DNA of 64,000 bases from contig JALQUB010000064.1 in the NCBI GenBank assembly GCA_023268635.1, positions 57,634-121,633 of the forward strand, in the 5' to 3' direction. Within the stretch, counting starts at the first letter, position 1. Every line of letters begins with the position of its first letter. The position numbers and the translations under genes were made by a program. Source of the DNA: Pseudomonadales bacterium (GTDB lineage: Bacteria > Pseudomonadota > Gammaproteobacteria > Pseudomonadales > Pseudohongiellaceae). Below are positions 17,641-26,967 of the stretch, piece after piece. Under the pieces are notes generated by a model. It was not told the DNA's origin, made no database searches, and worked only from the letters and a program-made list of their open reading frames with translations.

Positions 17641-19503
17641 CTATTGTCGCGGCAGCCGATAGACGACCATCGCATTGCCTGCGAGCTGACCAAATTGAGC
17701 ATAACCTGAGTTAACAATGAGGTAGTCTCCCGCCACTACCGGTCCAGCCGCGTCAATTGCCCCACCGCTCGCCGGCACGTTGTTTATGGTCTCATAGACC
17801 TGTTTCGTGTCGATTTCCCATATAACCTCGCCAGTCTTTCGATCGTGCGCGAATAGGTAGCCATTCAGCGACCCTGCGAGAACGACATCACCCACTACTG
17901 TCACCGGTGCAGAATAGGCATCCGAACAACTGCGTCCAAGCCCTTCACAGCGACTCTCTGCAGCGGCATACCAGAGAACATCACCCGTCTTCATGTCGAT
18001 TGCATGCAAACCTGGCCGAGGATCACCTTTACCACCTGGAATGCGATCTGAAACTGGCACATAGAGGGTATCACCTACGAATGCCATCCCCCAATGCACG
18101 CCGCCTAGTGGACTGCCTCGACCGACGCTGACACGCCAAAGCACCTCGCCATCATTGTCCGGATCCAGGCCTAATACCTCAGCGCCTTTGGTGCCAGCTA
18201 CCACAATATCCTGGCCGTTGGACAGCGATGCCGTGAGCACCGGCGCACCAATATCTACGTCGGGCCCCGGCTTGGCACAGTTCGGATGCTCGGCGCTGAG
18301 CGTACAAGCCATTGTGAAAGCATCTTCGGCTACTGTCTGCAGAACCCAGCTCATCTCCCCCGAATCCGCGTCGAATGCGATAACTGAATCACTGGTGTCG
18401 CTCGTGGGACGACTATAATTCTGACCGCTACCGACGTAGACTCGATTGCGTTTTGCATCGAACGTCGCAGAGCCCCAGATTGGCGCCCCCGAGGGGGCGA
18501 GGATGTCATTACCCACGGCATTCTTACCCACGACCGTCGGTTCATCCATGAGGTAGCTGTGCCAAAGTACATCACCCAGTGCTAGATCTAGCGCCGCGAC
18601 GTTGCCTCGAAATGTACAGCAAACATGGTTTGGATCCCCCGCTCCCGCGACTTCCATCGACGAGACCGGTACGAACACTTTGTTATCGTGTACAACAGGC
18701 GCGCCGGTACTCACCGCCCAGGGATTCGAGTCGGGATCAGCATGCCAGTGTTTGCTGCCGTCGCGCATATCGAGCGCATAAACACGATTAGATTGGTCTG
18801 CGACGATAGCAACGGTCGCGTCGAGATCTTCAACATAAACGATAGTCGGTGCCGCTCGCACTTCCGCAATCGCCGCGTAGGTCCAATAATGGCATCCTGT
18901 CTCTAGGTCTAGCGCATAGACCTGGCCCGAAGGCGATCCGACGACCATCACCCCATCGACGACAGCTGGCTGTGCACGAGCCGCCGATGCCCCCTCGACT
19001 CCGAACGACCAAGCCACCTCAAGCTCGGCCAAATTACTGCTGTTTATAGAGGATTCGGGTTGGAACCGCTGACCATTCTCAGTCACGCCCCACCCATTCC
19101 AAGCACCCGCTTTGCTGAGGTCCAACTCTCCGATGGGTTCTGAACAAGCAGTGAATTGCTCAACGCGATCGCGGTTATAACTTGCATCGGTAAGATATTC
19201 GGCAATAGCGATTTTCTGATCTTCGCTGAGCATGGCGCCTTGGGTGCGCATAATGCCTTGCGTCAACGCATGATAGATTGCATTGGGATTATAGCCCTTG
19301 AGCGCCTCGCGACTCGGGGCTCGGTCGGTGGGGCTGCTGTGACACACGGCACACTTTGCTTCATAGAGCGCTGCCGGATCTTCATCTTGTGCCAAAGAAC
19401 GAGACTGCCAAGCGAGCGTTGCCGCAAAGAGCGTAGTTATCGTGACAAGCTGGAGCAATTGCCGAGTACCAATGTTGTTTATCCAAGAGCGCGAGTTAAA
19501 CAT
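17641..19503 (-). CDS. quinoprotein dehydrogenase with N-terminal cytochrome c domain
   Basis: A 620-residue secreted protein. A signal peptide ends near residue 39 (SRSLAQ). A class I cytochrome c domain follows with CAVCH (C51, C54, H55) and a likely Met ligand in GIMRTQGAML. From residue 130 the protein is a PQQ-type beta-propeller with repeated A..LDLETG..YW and VYALDMRDGSKHW blades. A vicinal Cys pair occurs in NHVCCTFRG. This order, haem then propeller, resembles polyvinyl-alcohol dehydrogenases. It would oxidise an alcohol in the periplasm and pass electrons to its own haem. GAGGAT supports ATG 19503. Substrate unknown. Confidence 0.85.
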   Translation of the reverse strand: MFNSRSWINNIGTRQLLQLVTITTLFAATLAWQSRSLAQDEDPAALYEAKCAVCHSSPTDRAPSREALKGYNPNAIYHALTQGIMRTQGAMLSEDQKIAIAEYLTDASYNRDRVEQFTACSEPIGELDLSKAGAWNGWGVTENGQRFQPESSINSSNLAELEVAWSFGVEGASAARAQPAVVDGVMVVGSPSGQVYALDLETGCHYWTYAAIAEVRAAPTIVYVEDLDATVAIVADQSNRVYALDMRDGSKHWHADPDSNPWAVSTGAPVVHDNKVFVPVSSMEVAGAGDPNHVCCTFRGNVAALDLALGDVLWHSYLMDEPTVVGKNAVGNDILAPSGAPIWGSATFDAKRNRVYVGSGQNYSRPTSDTSDSVIAFDADSGEMSWVLQTVAEDAFTMACTLSAEHPNCAKPGPDVDIGAPVLTASLSNGQDIVVAGTKGAEVLGLDPDNDGEVLWRVSVGRGSPLGGVHWGMAFVGDTLYVPVSDRIPGGKGDPRPGLHAIDMKTGDVLWYAAAESRCEGLGRSCSDAYSAPVTVVGDVVLAGSLNGYLFAHDRKTGEVIWEIDTKQVYETINNVPASGGAIDAAGPVVAGDYLIVNSGYAQFGQLAGNAMVVYRLPRQ

Positions 19504-19676
19504 GAAGCATCCTCAATTCAACATTTAATGTGCCGAATGCTGCCTATGGTGCCACCAGCAACGGCGAGGGACACTATACCTCAAGGCCCCGCCACGCCAA
19601 AGGGCATGCATGGACAGGGTGGCTGGTGTATATTAGTGACTCGCAATTGAGTGAGTTTACAGAGAGCCAGAAGTCC

Positions 19677-21356
19677 ATGACTGATAAAGAAACACGCAAG
19701 TACTCCAAGATCGTCGTTGATGGCGTTGAACAAGCACCCAGCCGCGCCATGTTGCGAGCCGTGGGATTCAGTGACGCCGATTTCAAAAAGCCGCAAATCG
19801 GTATCGCCTCGACGTGGAGCATGGTGACACCCTGCAATATGCACATTAACAAGCTGGCCGAGGACGTGAACGAATCAACCGATTCGGCGGGTGGCAAGGG
19901 TATTATTTACAGTGCTCCCACGATTTCCGATGGCATATCAATGGGCACCGAGGGCATGAAGTACTCACTCGTCTCGCGTGAAGTCATCGCCGACAGCATC
20001 GAAACAGTCTCTGGCTGCATGGGACATGATGGGATCATCGCTATTGGAGGTTGTGACAAGAATATGCCCGGCCTGATGATGGGGCTATCTCGTCTGAATC
20101 GACCTTCTATTTTTATCTACGGCGGAACGATTCAACCCGGCCCTAATCACACGAATGTGGTTTCTGTCTTTGAAGCGGTAGGTGGTCATGCCGCGGGTAC
20201 AGTTTCTGATATAGAACTGAAAAACATCGAAGACACTGCGATCCCCGGACCTGGGTCCTGTGGAGGCATGTATACCGCGAATACGATGGCGTCAGCGATT
20301 GAAGCGTTAGGCATGAGCCTGCCGAATTCGTCCGCGCAAGACGCCATCTCACCGGAGAAAGAGCAGGATTGTCACGAAGCCGGTAAGGCGATCATGCATC
20401 TGATCGAAAACGACATTAAACCGTCGGACATCATGACGCGTTCAGCGTTTGAGAATGCCATCAAAGTCGTGATCGCTCTCGGCGGCTCAACGAATGCAGT
20501 ACTTCACCTCATAGCGATGGCTCATTCCATGAATGTCCAATTGGAGCTCGACGATTTCACCGAACTAGGCAAAGACGTGCCAATGGTCGCCGATCTCAAG
20601 CCAAGCGGCACCTATTTAATGTCTGAGCTAATAAAGATTGGCGGCATACAGCCACTAATGAAGACCATGCTCGAAGCAGGCATGCTAGATGGCAGCTGCC
20701 TGACGGTTACAGGCAAGACCTTGGCCGAAAATCTCGAAGGGGTGGAATCCTACCCCGAAGGACAAGACATCATCCGACCATTAGACAAACCCATTAAGAA
20801 AGACAGCCATCTCCGCATACTCAGGGGCAACCTAGCACCCGAAGGTGCTGTGGCGAAAATCACCGGCAAAGAAGGCATTTCTTTCACTGGCAGTGCTCGC
20901 GTTTATGACTCCGAAGAAGAATGCCTCAAGGGCATATTGGACGGCAGCGTTGTGGCTGGTGATGTCCTTGTCATCCGCTACGAAGGACCACGCGGCGCAC
21001 CAGGTATGCGCGAAATGTTAAGCCCAACTGCCGCTATCATGGGCAAGGGCTTAGGCCAAGAAATTGCACTTATCACCGATGGCCGCTTCTCAGGCGGAAG
21101 CCATGGCTTCGTTGTGGGTCACGTGACACCGGAGGCAAGCGAAGGTGGTCCGATCGCAATCGTTGAAACAGGAGACAAAATCGCTATTGATGCCGACGCC
21201 AATACTGTCGAACTGCTGCTCAGCGACGACGAAATCGCTGCGCGCCTATCTAAATGGCAAAAGCCTGCACCTCGATACACGAGAGGCGTGCTCGCAAAGT
21301 ATGCCGCGAGCGTAACATCGGCATCTGAAGGTGCGGTGACTGACAAATACCTCTAA
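19677..21356 (+). CDS. ilvD: dihydroxy-acid dehydratase
   Basis: Dehydrates 2,3-dihydroxyisovalerate and its homologue in branched-chain amino acid synthesis. The start is placed at ATG 19677 ([13 protein letters not shown]) rather than 49 codons upstream, because the family begins here. The 559-residue length fits the shorter IlvD subgroup rather than the 616-residue E. coli protein. Cluster cysteines are C53 (TPCNMH), C126 (GGCDKNMPG) and C195 ([10 protein letters not shown]). The C-terminal [17 protein letters not shown] is intact. It is divergent from the quinoprotein gene and is followed by a strong hairpin. Confidence 0.94.
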   Translation: MTDKETRKYSKIVVDGVEQAPSRAMLRAVGFSDADFKKPQIGIASTWSMVTPCNMHINKLAEDVNESTDSAGGKGIIYSAPTISDGISMGTEGMKYSLVSREVIADSIETVSGCMGHDGIIAIGGCDKNMPGLMMGLSRLNRPSIFIYGGTIQPGPNHTNVVSVFEAVGGHAAGTVSDIELKNIEDTAIPGPGSCGGMYTANTMASAIEALGMSLPNSSAQDAISPEKEQDCHEAGKAIMHLIENDIKPSDIMTRSAFENAIKVVIALGGSTNAVLHLIAMAHSMNVQLELDDFTELGKDVPMVADLKPSGTYLMSELIKIGGIQPLMKTMLEAGMLDGSCLTVTGKTLAENLEGVESYPEGQDIIRPLDKPIKKDSHLRILRGNLAPEGAVAKITGKEGISFTGSARVYDSEEECLKGILDGSVVAGDVLVIRYEGPRGAPGMREMLSPTAAIMGKGLGQEIALITDGRFSGGSHGFVVGHVTPEASEGGPIAIVETGDKIAIDADANTVELLLSDDEIAARLSKWQKPAPRYTRGVLAKYAASVTSASEGAVTDKYL

Positions 21357-21367
21357 GTGAATCTCAA

Positions 21368-21395
21368 CTCCTTAGCGCGAATACGCGCTAAGGAG
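21368..21395 (+). terminator. perfect 12-bp hairpin after ilvD
   Basis: CTCCTTAGCGCG and its exact complement are separated by a four-base loop (AATA), starting 12 bases after the ilvD stop. No T-run follows, so it is either a poor intrinsic terminator or an RNA 3'-end stabiliser between ilvD and the downstream genes. Confidence 0.6.
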
Positions 21396-21438
21396 TGCAC
21401 GCCACGCCCAAAACTAAAACCAACAAAGGGGCAAGCCA

Positions 21439-21966
21439 TTGAAAGAGTTTTTCTCTCCCATCGCGGCACTAATAGACGGCAGCTTATTACAAGCCGGCGC
21501 GTTATGGGCACTACGCGAAATCCCTGGTTTTCCGCCTATCATTCAAACTGTTCATCTTCTTGGCATCGCGGTAATCATGGGCAGTATCGTCATGCTCAAT
21601 TTGCGCACGCTCGGCCTTGCGATGCCGAGCCAATCCCTCGCCGAAATGAGTGCCCGCCTCTCTCCCTGGTTATGGTGGGCGCTAGCGAGTAATTTCGTAT
21701 CAGGCAGCTTCTTCTTACTCGCGCGACCTCTGCGTTATTTCGAAAACCCTGTCTTCTTTTGGAAGCTCGGGTTTCTCATTCCCGCCATCATTCTCAGTGT
21801 GGTGAGTATTCGCGCCACCGCAGGATTAAGAATTGATTGGGAAATATCCGCACCCCAAAAAAATGCCACGAAACTAATTGCCTTTGCTTGCCTAGCACTA
21901 TGGATACTCACGGCAATGGCTGGACGCTGGATCGCGTACGCTGAATATATTTTCTTTCCCGCATAA
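21439..21966 (+). CDS. four-helix membrane protein, first of a paralogous pair (DUF6644-like)
   Basis: A 175-residue inner-membrane protein with about four transmembrane segments. It starts at TTG 21439, fixed by AAAGGGG seven bases upstream. It is plainly related to the next gene: both share a His in helix 1 (VHLLG or VHVIA), PW.W after a loop, NP.F.WK before helix 3, and GRWI in the last helix. I believe these belong to the DUF6644 group, though I could not search. The conserved His and Lys might bind haem or quinone; that is speculation. Function is unknown. Confidence 0.78.
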   Translation: MKEFFSPIAALIDGSLLQAGALWALREIPGFPPIIQTVHLLGIAVIMGSIVMLNLRTLGLAMPSQSLAEMSARLSPWLWWALASNFVSGSFFLLARPLRYFENPVFFWKLGFLIPAIILSVVSIRATAGLRIDWEISAPQKNATKLIAFACLALWILTAMAGRWIAYAEYIFFPA

Positions 21967-21999
21967 GAGTGATCACCCAAACTCTATGAGAGTCACGCT

Positions 22000-22500
22000 A
22001 TGATCGATGCATTGCTCAACGCCCCATTCTGGATGGACGTAGAAAACTGGCCACTGTCCTGGGAAATAGGTGGAACATCCTGGTTCCCTTTCCTCGAATC
22101 GGTGCATGTCATTGCCGCGACGTTTCTCCTAGGAGCCATTGCTACGATCGATTTACGCCTAATGGGCGTGGCTGCAACTCGCTACTCACTTTCTACTCTT
22201 AGTCGTGAAATCTTGCCCTGGGTTTGGGCGGCATTCATCGTGGCGACTGTCACCGGCCTTGGCATGTTTATCACACGCGCTGCGTCCCATGTTGTTAATC
22301 CCGCATTCCAGTGGAAGGCCTTCCTCTTATTGCTCGCCGGCATCAATATGTTGGTATTACATCGAGGTCTTGCCAGCATCCTTGCCGCCCAAGATGGCAA
22401 TGCAATTCCGAGTTTCGCGCTGCGACGCGCTGGATTTCTCTCATTGCTACTCTGGTGCGGCGTTATGCTCACCGGACGCTGGATAGGACACATCGTCTAA
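22000..22500 (+). CDS. four-helix membrane protein, second of a paralogous pair (DUF6644-like)
   Basis: A 166-residue protein with four predicted transmembrane helices, a diverged tandem copy of its upstream neighbour 33 bases away. Shared positions include the helix-1 histidine (SVHVIAATFLLG), LPWVW, TG at the start of a helix, NPAFQWKAF, and MLTGRWIGHIV at the end. The loop between the first helices is rich in aromatic residues (WPLSWEIGGTSWFPF). The downstream DUF2235 gene starts 29 bases later, so the three genes are probably one transcript. No function can be assigned from sequence. Confidence 0.78.
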   Translation: MIDALLNAPFWMDVENWPLSWEIGGTSWFPFLESVHVIAATFLLGAIATIDLRLMGVAATRYSLSTLSREILPWVWAAFIVATVTGLGMFITRAASHVVNPAFQWKAFLLLLAGINMLVLHRGLASILAAQDGNAIPSFALRRAGFLSLLLWCGVMLTGRWIGHIV

Positions 22501-22529
22501 CAATCCTCTTCCTGCAGAAAGGAGATCCT

Positions 22530-23588
22530 GTGAAACGCCTAATCGTCTGCGCGGATGGCACTTGGGGTTCTCCGGAAAGCCAATATGTCAGCAACACCTT
22601 AAAAGTCGCCAGAGCCATCGCGTCGACCAGCAAGTCCAATGTTGATGATTCACGAACAGAACAAGTGGTCTTTTATGATTGGGGAATCGGTAGCGAGCAG
22701 CGCAATCGGCTAGACGCCATCTCCGGCACTGGGATCGACAAAAATATTCTAGATTGTTATCGGTTTCTAGTTCACAACTATGCCATTGGCGACGAGCTCT
22801 ATTTTTTTGGCTTCAGCCGTGGCGCCTATACCGTCCGCTCTCTCGCCGGCTTGATCCGAAACTCTGGCATACTTAAATCTTCCGAAGCGCATCGCATCTC
22901 CGACGCCTACGCACTCTATCGCCGAAGAGGCAAAGCCTCGTCGCCTTATTCCTCGAAAGCTGCCGAATTTCGTCTCAACCATTCCCAAATTGATCGCACT
23001 CCAATAAAGTTTATCGGCGTCTGGGATACCGTCGGCGCCCTTGGAATACCAGTACCCTTCTGGGGGTCACTTTCTACCCGCGATTTTCTTTTCCACGATA
23101 CCGACCTTAGCGGCACTGTAAAATTTGCACGCCAAGCTCTGGCGCTCGATGAACAGCGAGCCGACTTCCAACCGACTCTGTGGCATAGCAAGGCACAAAG
23201 CGACCTCAAGCAAACCTGGTTCGCGGGCAGTCATAGCGACATAGGTGGGGGAAACTCAAACATACAGGTTTCAGATATTGCTCTCGCTTGGATAGCCAAT
23301 GAGGCTAAGCATTGCGGGCTAGTATTCGACGAAACAAGCCATGTGGCAGCACTACTTGTCGCGAACGATATGATAAATGTCGATGAACATGGCCCTTTGA
23401 CCAACTCAACTCGAGGACTCTATGCCATGAGGCCTAAAATCATCCGCCAAATAGAAGGAAGAGTACACCGCACTGCACAGCTTAGATGGCAAGCGGATAG
23501 CGATGGGTACAGAAAAAAAGCCACCGCGATTAACAACCTTCTCAACGACGTCGATCAAGACTGGAGTCTCATCGACATTGAAGGGTAA
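22530..23588 (+). CDS. DUF2235 alpha/beta hydrolase
   Basis: A 352-residue predicted esterase or phospholipase of the DUF2235 family, which also includes type VI secretion Tle1 lipases. Start is GTG 22530 (KRLIVCADGTWGS) after AAAGGAG; an upstream in-frame ATG at 22311 would overlap the previous gene. The nucleophile elbow is GFSRG with S96. GVWDTVGALG supplies a likely acid, and AGSHSDIGGG a likely histidine. There is no signal peptide. No vgrG, paar or immunity-like gene is adjacent, so a housekeeping lipid or ester hydrolase is more likely than a secreted effector. Confidence 0.85.
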   Translation: MKRLIVCADGTWGSPESQYVSNTLKVARAIASTSKSNVDDSRTEQVVFYDWGIGSEQRNRLDAISGTGIDKNILDCYRFLVHNYAIGDELYFFGFSRGAYTVRSLAGLIRNSGILKSSEAHRISDAYALYRRRGKASSPYSSKAAEFRLNHSQIDRTPIKFIGVWDTVGALGIPVPFWGSLSTRDFLFHDTDLSGTVKFARQALALDEQRADFQPTLWHSKAQSDLKQTWFAGSHSDIGGGNSNIQVSDIALAWIANEAKHCGLVFDETSHVAALLVANDMINVDEHGPLTNSTRGLYAMRPKIIRQIEGRVHRTAQLRWQADSDGYRKKATAINNLLNDVDQDWSLIDIEG

Positions 23589-23628
23589 GCTAGGGTCAAT
23601 CCTATCGACTTAATGGTGCTGATAAACC

Positions 23629-24282
23629 TTGAACGAAGAAAAACTGAAACAAGCGGAGCGATGGTTCCTACAACGCTATCCAGGTGGCTTTTTTGATCCA
23701 GAACTAGCCGCCATCGGCAAGCGGCATCGCCTCGATAAAATGCAAGGATTTGTGCAAGAGCATTTATCGAAGAAATGCTTCCGTGACACGGACGAAATCC
23801 TCGACAACTGGGTGAAATTAATAAGTCGCTCATCGCTTGTGTCAGTTTTTGAGAAACCAAAATTTAAAGACTTGGTGGCGAGTTTAACTGCGAAAGAGCG
23901 AAATCAATTCGCAGCAGGGCTAAAAGCGCAATTGTATGGTGATGCGGAGGCAGGATTCGAAAAAGTACTTAAGCTACTGCTCGCCTACAAATTTGGAAAG
24001 TGGTCAATAATCAGCCTCGCTCCCGTTTATGCGAACCCTCAGGACGAAGTCTTCGTAAAGCCAACGACCGCAAAAGGAATCATCACGCACTTTGAACTAG
24101 AAAACCTACTCTACCGCCCACAGCCTAGCTGGGCATTTTATGAGAACTTCCGCAAGCAAGTGCAACACATGAGATCACTCGTGGATCCGAGTCTCTCTCC
24201 AAGCAGCCTTGCCTTCACTGGATTCCTAATGATGACGCTGCGCGCCGGCGAAGAATTTGCCGGTCAGGCTCATTATCCCTAA
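23629..24282 (+). CDS. hypothetical protein
   Basis: A 217-residue soluble protein that I do not recognise. The frame opens after a stop at 23623, so TTG 23629 is the earliest start, though no good ribosome site is seen; the next methionine is 38 residues in. The sequence is Lys/Phe-rich and looks mainly helical (AERWFLQRYPGGFFDPEL, LDNWVKLISRSSLVSVF). LLLAYKFGKWSIISLAPVY may form strands in the middle. It has no signal peptide or membrane helix. It sits between the DUF2235 hydrolase and the cytochrome c gene, all on the plus strand. Confidence 0.7.
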   Translation: MNEEKLKQAERWFLQRYPGGFFDPELAAIGKRHRLDKMQGFVQEHLSKKCFRDTDEILDNWVKLISRSSLVSVFEKPKFKDLVASLTAKERNQFAAGLKAQLYGDAEAGFEKVLKLLLAYKFGKWSIISLAPVYANPQDEVFVKPTTAKGIITHFELENLLYRPQPSWAFYENFRKQVQHMRSLVDPSLSPSSLAFTGFLMMTLRAGEEFAGQAHYP

Positions 24283-24359
24283 GTCGATGTCTAGCTATTG
24301 CACCTTGCTGAGTCAGTGTTATGCTCAACCACAATAATAAAAGCACACTCGGAGTTCCT

Positions 24360-25190
24360 ATGTTTCCGGAAACTGCTCGATCACCGCGTCGCCAGATGCT
24401 GGTTACTTCTCTAGCCTTATTGCTACTAGTGGCATCCACCTCTCTGCTCAGCCCCATGCCTGTATTTGCTGAAGACGCAGGTAATTTATACAACACACCT
24501 TTCGATATCCGAGCTGGTGCAAGCTACTTTGAGAGACAGTGCTCTCGCTGTCACGGCTTCGACGCGAAAGGAAATGATGAAGTGGGGGCGCCAAACTTAA
24601 CTGGCCGTTTAAGACGCGCGAGCAGCGCCGCGGGAATCTTCAACATATTACGCGAAGGCATTAGCGGCACGGCCATGATGGCTGTTGACCCCGACGTGCC
24701 GGACTCACAACTTTGGCAGCTTGCCGCATATATCGATTCACTGAGTAGTGATCCAGCTAACCTTGTACTTAATGGTTCAGCACAAGCAGGCGAGACTTTA
24801 TTCAAGGGCGAAGGTGACTGTCTCTCCTGTCACATCGTTGACGGTAACGGTGGCCGACTAGGCCCAGACCTCAGCCGTGTTAGCGAACGCCTTAAGCCAG
24901 ATGAGATAGCTCTCGCTTTACTTGAGCCAAGTGACCAGGTCGCTCCTCGCTGGTGGACTCTTACCGTCGAAGATAAAGCCGGCAATATTTATTCCGGCCT
25001 GAGGATGAATGAGGACAGCTTCTCTGTGCGCATAATGGACAACGATGCTCGACTCTGGTCATTTCCCCGCTCCCAACTTAATCGCGTAGAGCGCGATGAG
25101 ACGTCGACAATGCCAAGCTACGCACAAAAGTTTAACGACGCTCAAATTGATGATCTTGTAGCTTATCTTTATTCACTTACTACTCACTAA
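24360..25190 (+). CDS. periplasmic dihaem cytochrome c
   Basis: A 276-residue exported protein. ATG 24360 is preferred over ATG 24321 since CGGAG lies five bases upstream. A signal sequence runs to about residue 37 (VFAEDA). Two cytochrome c domains carry CSRCH (C61, C64, H65) and CLSCH (C154, C157, H158). The region after residue 175 (RWWTLTVEDKAGNIYSGL and onward) resembles the haem-binding module found in large membrane-bound dehydrogenase-associated cytochromes. The PQQ dehydrogenase gene begins 16 bases downstream, so this is very probably its electron acceptor. Confidence 0.9.
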   Translation: MFPETARSPRRQMLVTSLALLLLVASTSLLSPMPVFAEDAGNLYNTPFDIRAGASYFERQCSRCHGFDAKGNDEVGAPNLTGRLRRASSAAGIFNILREGISGTAMMAVDPDVPDSQLWQLAAYIDSLSSDPANLVLNGSAQAGETLFKGEGDCLSCHIVDGNGGRLGPDLSRVSERLKPDEIALALLEPSDQVAPRWWTLTVEDKAGNIYSGLRMNEDSFSVRIMDNDARLWSFPRSQLNRVERDETSTMPSYAQKFNDAQIDDLVAYLYSLTTH

Positions 25191-25206
25191 GACCGGAGAA
25201 AATGGC

Positions 25207-26907
25207 ATGATGTCTTTCCCGACTTTGCGGGCAATTTGCTCGAAGCAATCCTCATTCAACAGCTTAAGCACAATGCCAAAACTGCTTATTCCACTGGCGC
25301 TCGCATTATGCACTGTCCCTCTTAAGGCACAGGAAGTCCCCTTCTCTACTGTGATTACTCCAGCTTTCAGCCCAGTCTCCTGGGAACGGCTGGTCAATGC
25401 GGAGGATGAGCCTCAGAACTGGCTTAATTATTCGGGCACCCAATCCTCTCAGCGCTACAGCCTCCTCGACTCGGTGAATCGCGAAAATGTCGGCGAACTG
25501 GAAATGAAATGGGCCTATCAGATACCTGTTATAGATCGAGCAGAAACGGTGCCTCTCGTGGTAGACGGCATCATGTTTATCACCGAGGCTCCAAGCAATC
25601 TCGTTGCTGTGGACGCCCGCACTGGCAGAGAATATTGGCGATACGATCACCCGATGCCAGATGACATCCGTATTTGCTGTGGACGCAATAATCGCGGCGT
25701 CGCCATCCTAGGCGAGACACTCTATATGAGCACGCTCGACGCCCACCTCGTCGCTATCGATGCACGCACTGGCAATGTACTTTGGAACAATGCAGTTGCC
25801 GATTACAAAGCTGGGTATTCAAAAACGGCGGCACCACTCATTGTTAAAGATAAAGTCGTCACCGGCATAGCTGGCGGCGAATACGGAATACGCGGCTTTG
25901 TCGATGCCTACGACGCGAAGACTGGTGAGTTGGCGTGGCGCACATATACGATTCCCGGTGATGGCGAACCTGGAAATGACAGTTGGTCGGGAGACTCATG
26001 GAAAACCGGAGGCGCCGCGACTTGGCTAACTGGCTCCTACGATTCAGAGTTAGATTTGATTTATTGGGGGACAGGCAATCCAGGTCCCGACTGGAATGGA
26101 GATGTAAGACTAGGAGACAATCTCTACTCCGATTCTGTGATAGCCCTAGATGGAGACACTGGCGAAATAGACTGGCACTTCCAATTCACCCCCCATGATG
26201 TCCACGACTATGATTCGATACAAATTCCCATCCTAGCCGACATCGAAATAGATGGACGTGAACACCACACAATACTGTGGGCAAACCGCAATGGGTTCTA
26301 TTACACACTCGACCGCGAAACTGGAGAATTCCTCAAGGGCAAAGCCTATGCCAGCCAGACTTGGGCCGAAGGCTTAGACGTCAACGGTCGCCCTATACGA
26401 GTGCCTGGCATGGCGCCTAGCTATGAAGGCACCCTTGTCTCACCACCTATCGTGGGCGCCACGAACTGGTATTCACCCGCCTTTTCCCAACAGACCGGAT
26501 TATTTTATGTGACCGCCTTCGATGGCGAACAAGAATTCTTCAAGCGAGACCAGGATTACGAACAGGGCGAGAGCTTCACCGGCGGTGGTGGGCGCTACAC
26601 GCAGCCTATGGACGCATTTCACAGCTCCATCCGGGCGATCAATCCAGAGAGCGCAGAAATTGTGTGGGAATTCCCAATCATGCCGCGCTCATCGTCGGGC
26701 ATTTCTACCACCGCAGGCGGACTCCTTTTCAGCGGTAGTGCTGATGGTTATTTCTATGCCTTAGATGCCGCGACGGGAGAGGAACTTTGGCACACTTCCT
26801 TGGGCGCACGGATACACGCGGCACCAATGACTTATGCCGTAGATGGCAAACAATTTGTGACTATCGCTGCAGGCAACGTAGTATTCACTTTTGGCCTACC
26901 CGATTAA
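25207..26907 (+). CDS. PQQ-dependent alcohol dehydrogenase, predicted lanthanide type
   Basis: A 566-residue periplasmic quinoprotein of the methanol/ethanol dehydrogenase family. ATG 25207 follows CGGAG by nine bases; the signal peptide core is LLIPLALALCTVPLKA after a long n-region. Vicinal cysteines are C157-C158 (ICCGRNN). Metal and catalytic residues by motif are E225 (GGEYGIRG), N291 (GTGNPGP) and D334 in PHDVHDYD, with D336 two residues later. In calcium enzymes such as MxaF that last position is Ala; XoxF and PedH have Asp there and use rare earths. Electrons should pass to the upstream cytochrome c. Substrate unknown. Confidence 0.9.
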   Translation: MMSFPTLRAICSKQSSFNSLSTMPKLLIPLALALCTVPLKAQEVPFSTVITPAFSPVSWERLVNAEDEPQNWLNYSGTQSSQRYSLLDSVNRENVGELEMKWAYQIPVIDRAETVPLVVDGIMFITEAPSNLVAVDARTGREYWRYDHPMPDDIRICCGRNNRGVAILGETLYMSTLDAHLVAIDARTGNVLWNNAVADYKAGYSKTAAPLIVKDKVVTGIAGGEYGIRGFVDAYDAKTGELAWRTYTIPGDGEPGNDSWSGDSWKTGGAATWLTGSYDSELDLIYWGTGNPGPDWNGDVRLGDNLYSDSVIALDGDTGEIDWHFQFTPHDVHDYDSIQIPILADIEIDGREHHTILWANRNGFYYTLDRETGEFLKGKAYASQTWAEGLDVNGRPIRVPGMAPSYEGTLVSPPIVGATNWYSPAFSQQTGLFYVTAFDGEQEFFKRDQDYEQGESFTGGGGRYTQPMDAFHSSIRAINPESAEIVWEFPIMPRSSSGISTTAGGLLFSGSADGYFYALDAATGEELWHTSLGARIHAAPMTYAVDGKQFVTIAAGNVVFTFGLPD

Positions 26908-26967
26908 AATTAATGCAGTTCAATATTAAACAAGCTATTCATTGCCCATAACGAAAAGTGACACCTT

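Noticed and set aside
22311..22529. Longer N-terminus for the DUF2235 protein
   Set aside because: The added 73 residues overlap the membrane-protein gene in another frame and have no family similarity; GTG 22530 has a strong ribosome site.
22530..23588. DUF2235 protein as a type VI secretion effector (Tle1)
   Set aside because: No vgrG, PAAR, adaptor or immunity-like gene adjacent; the family includes many non-secreted members.
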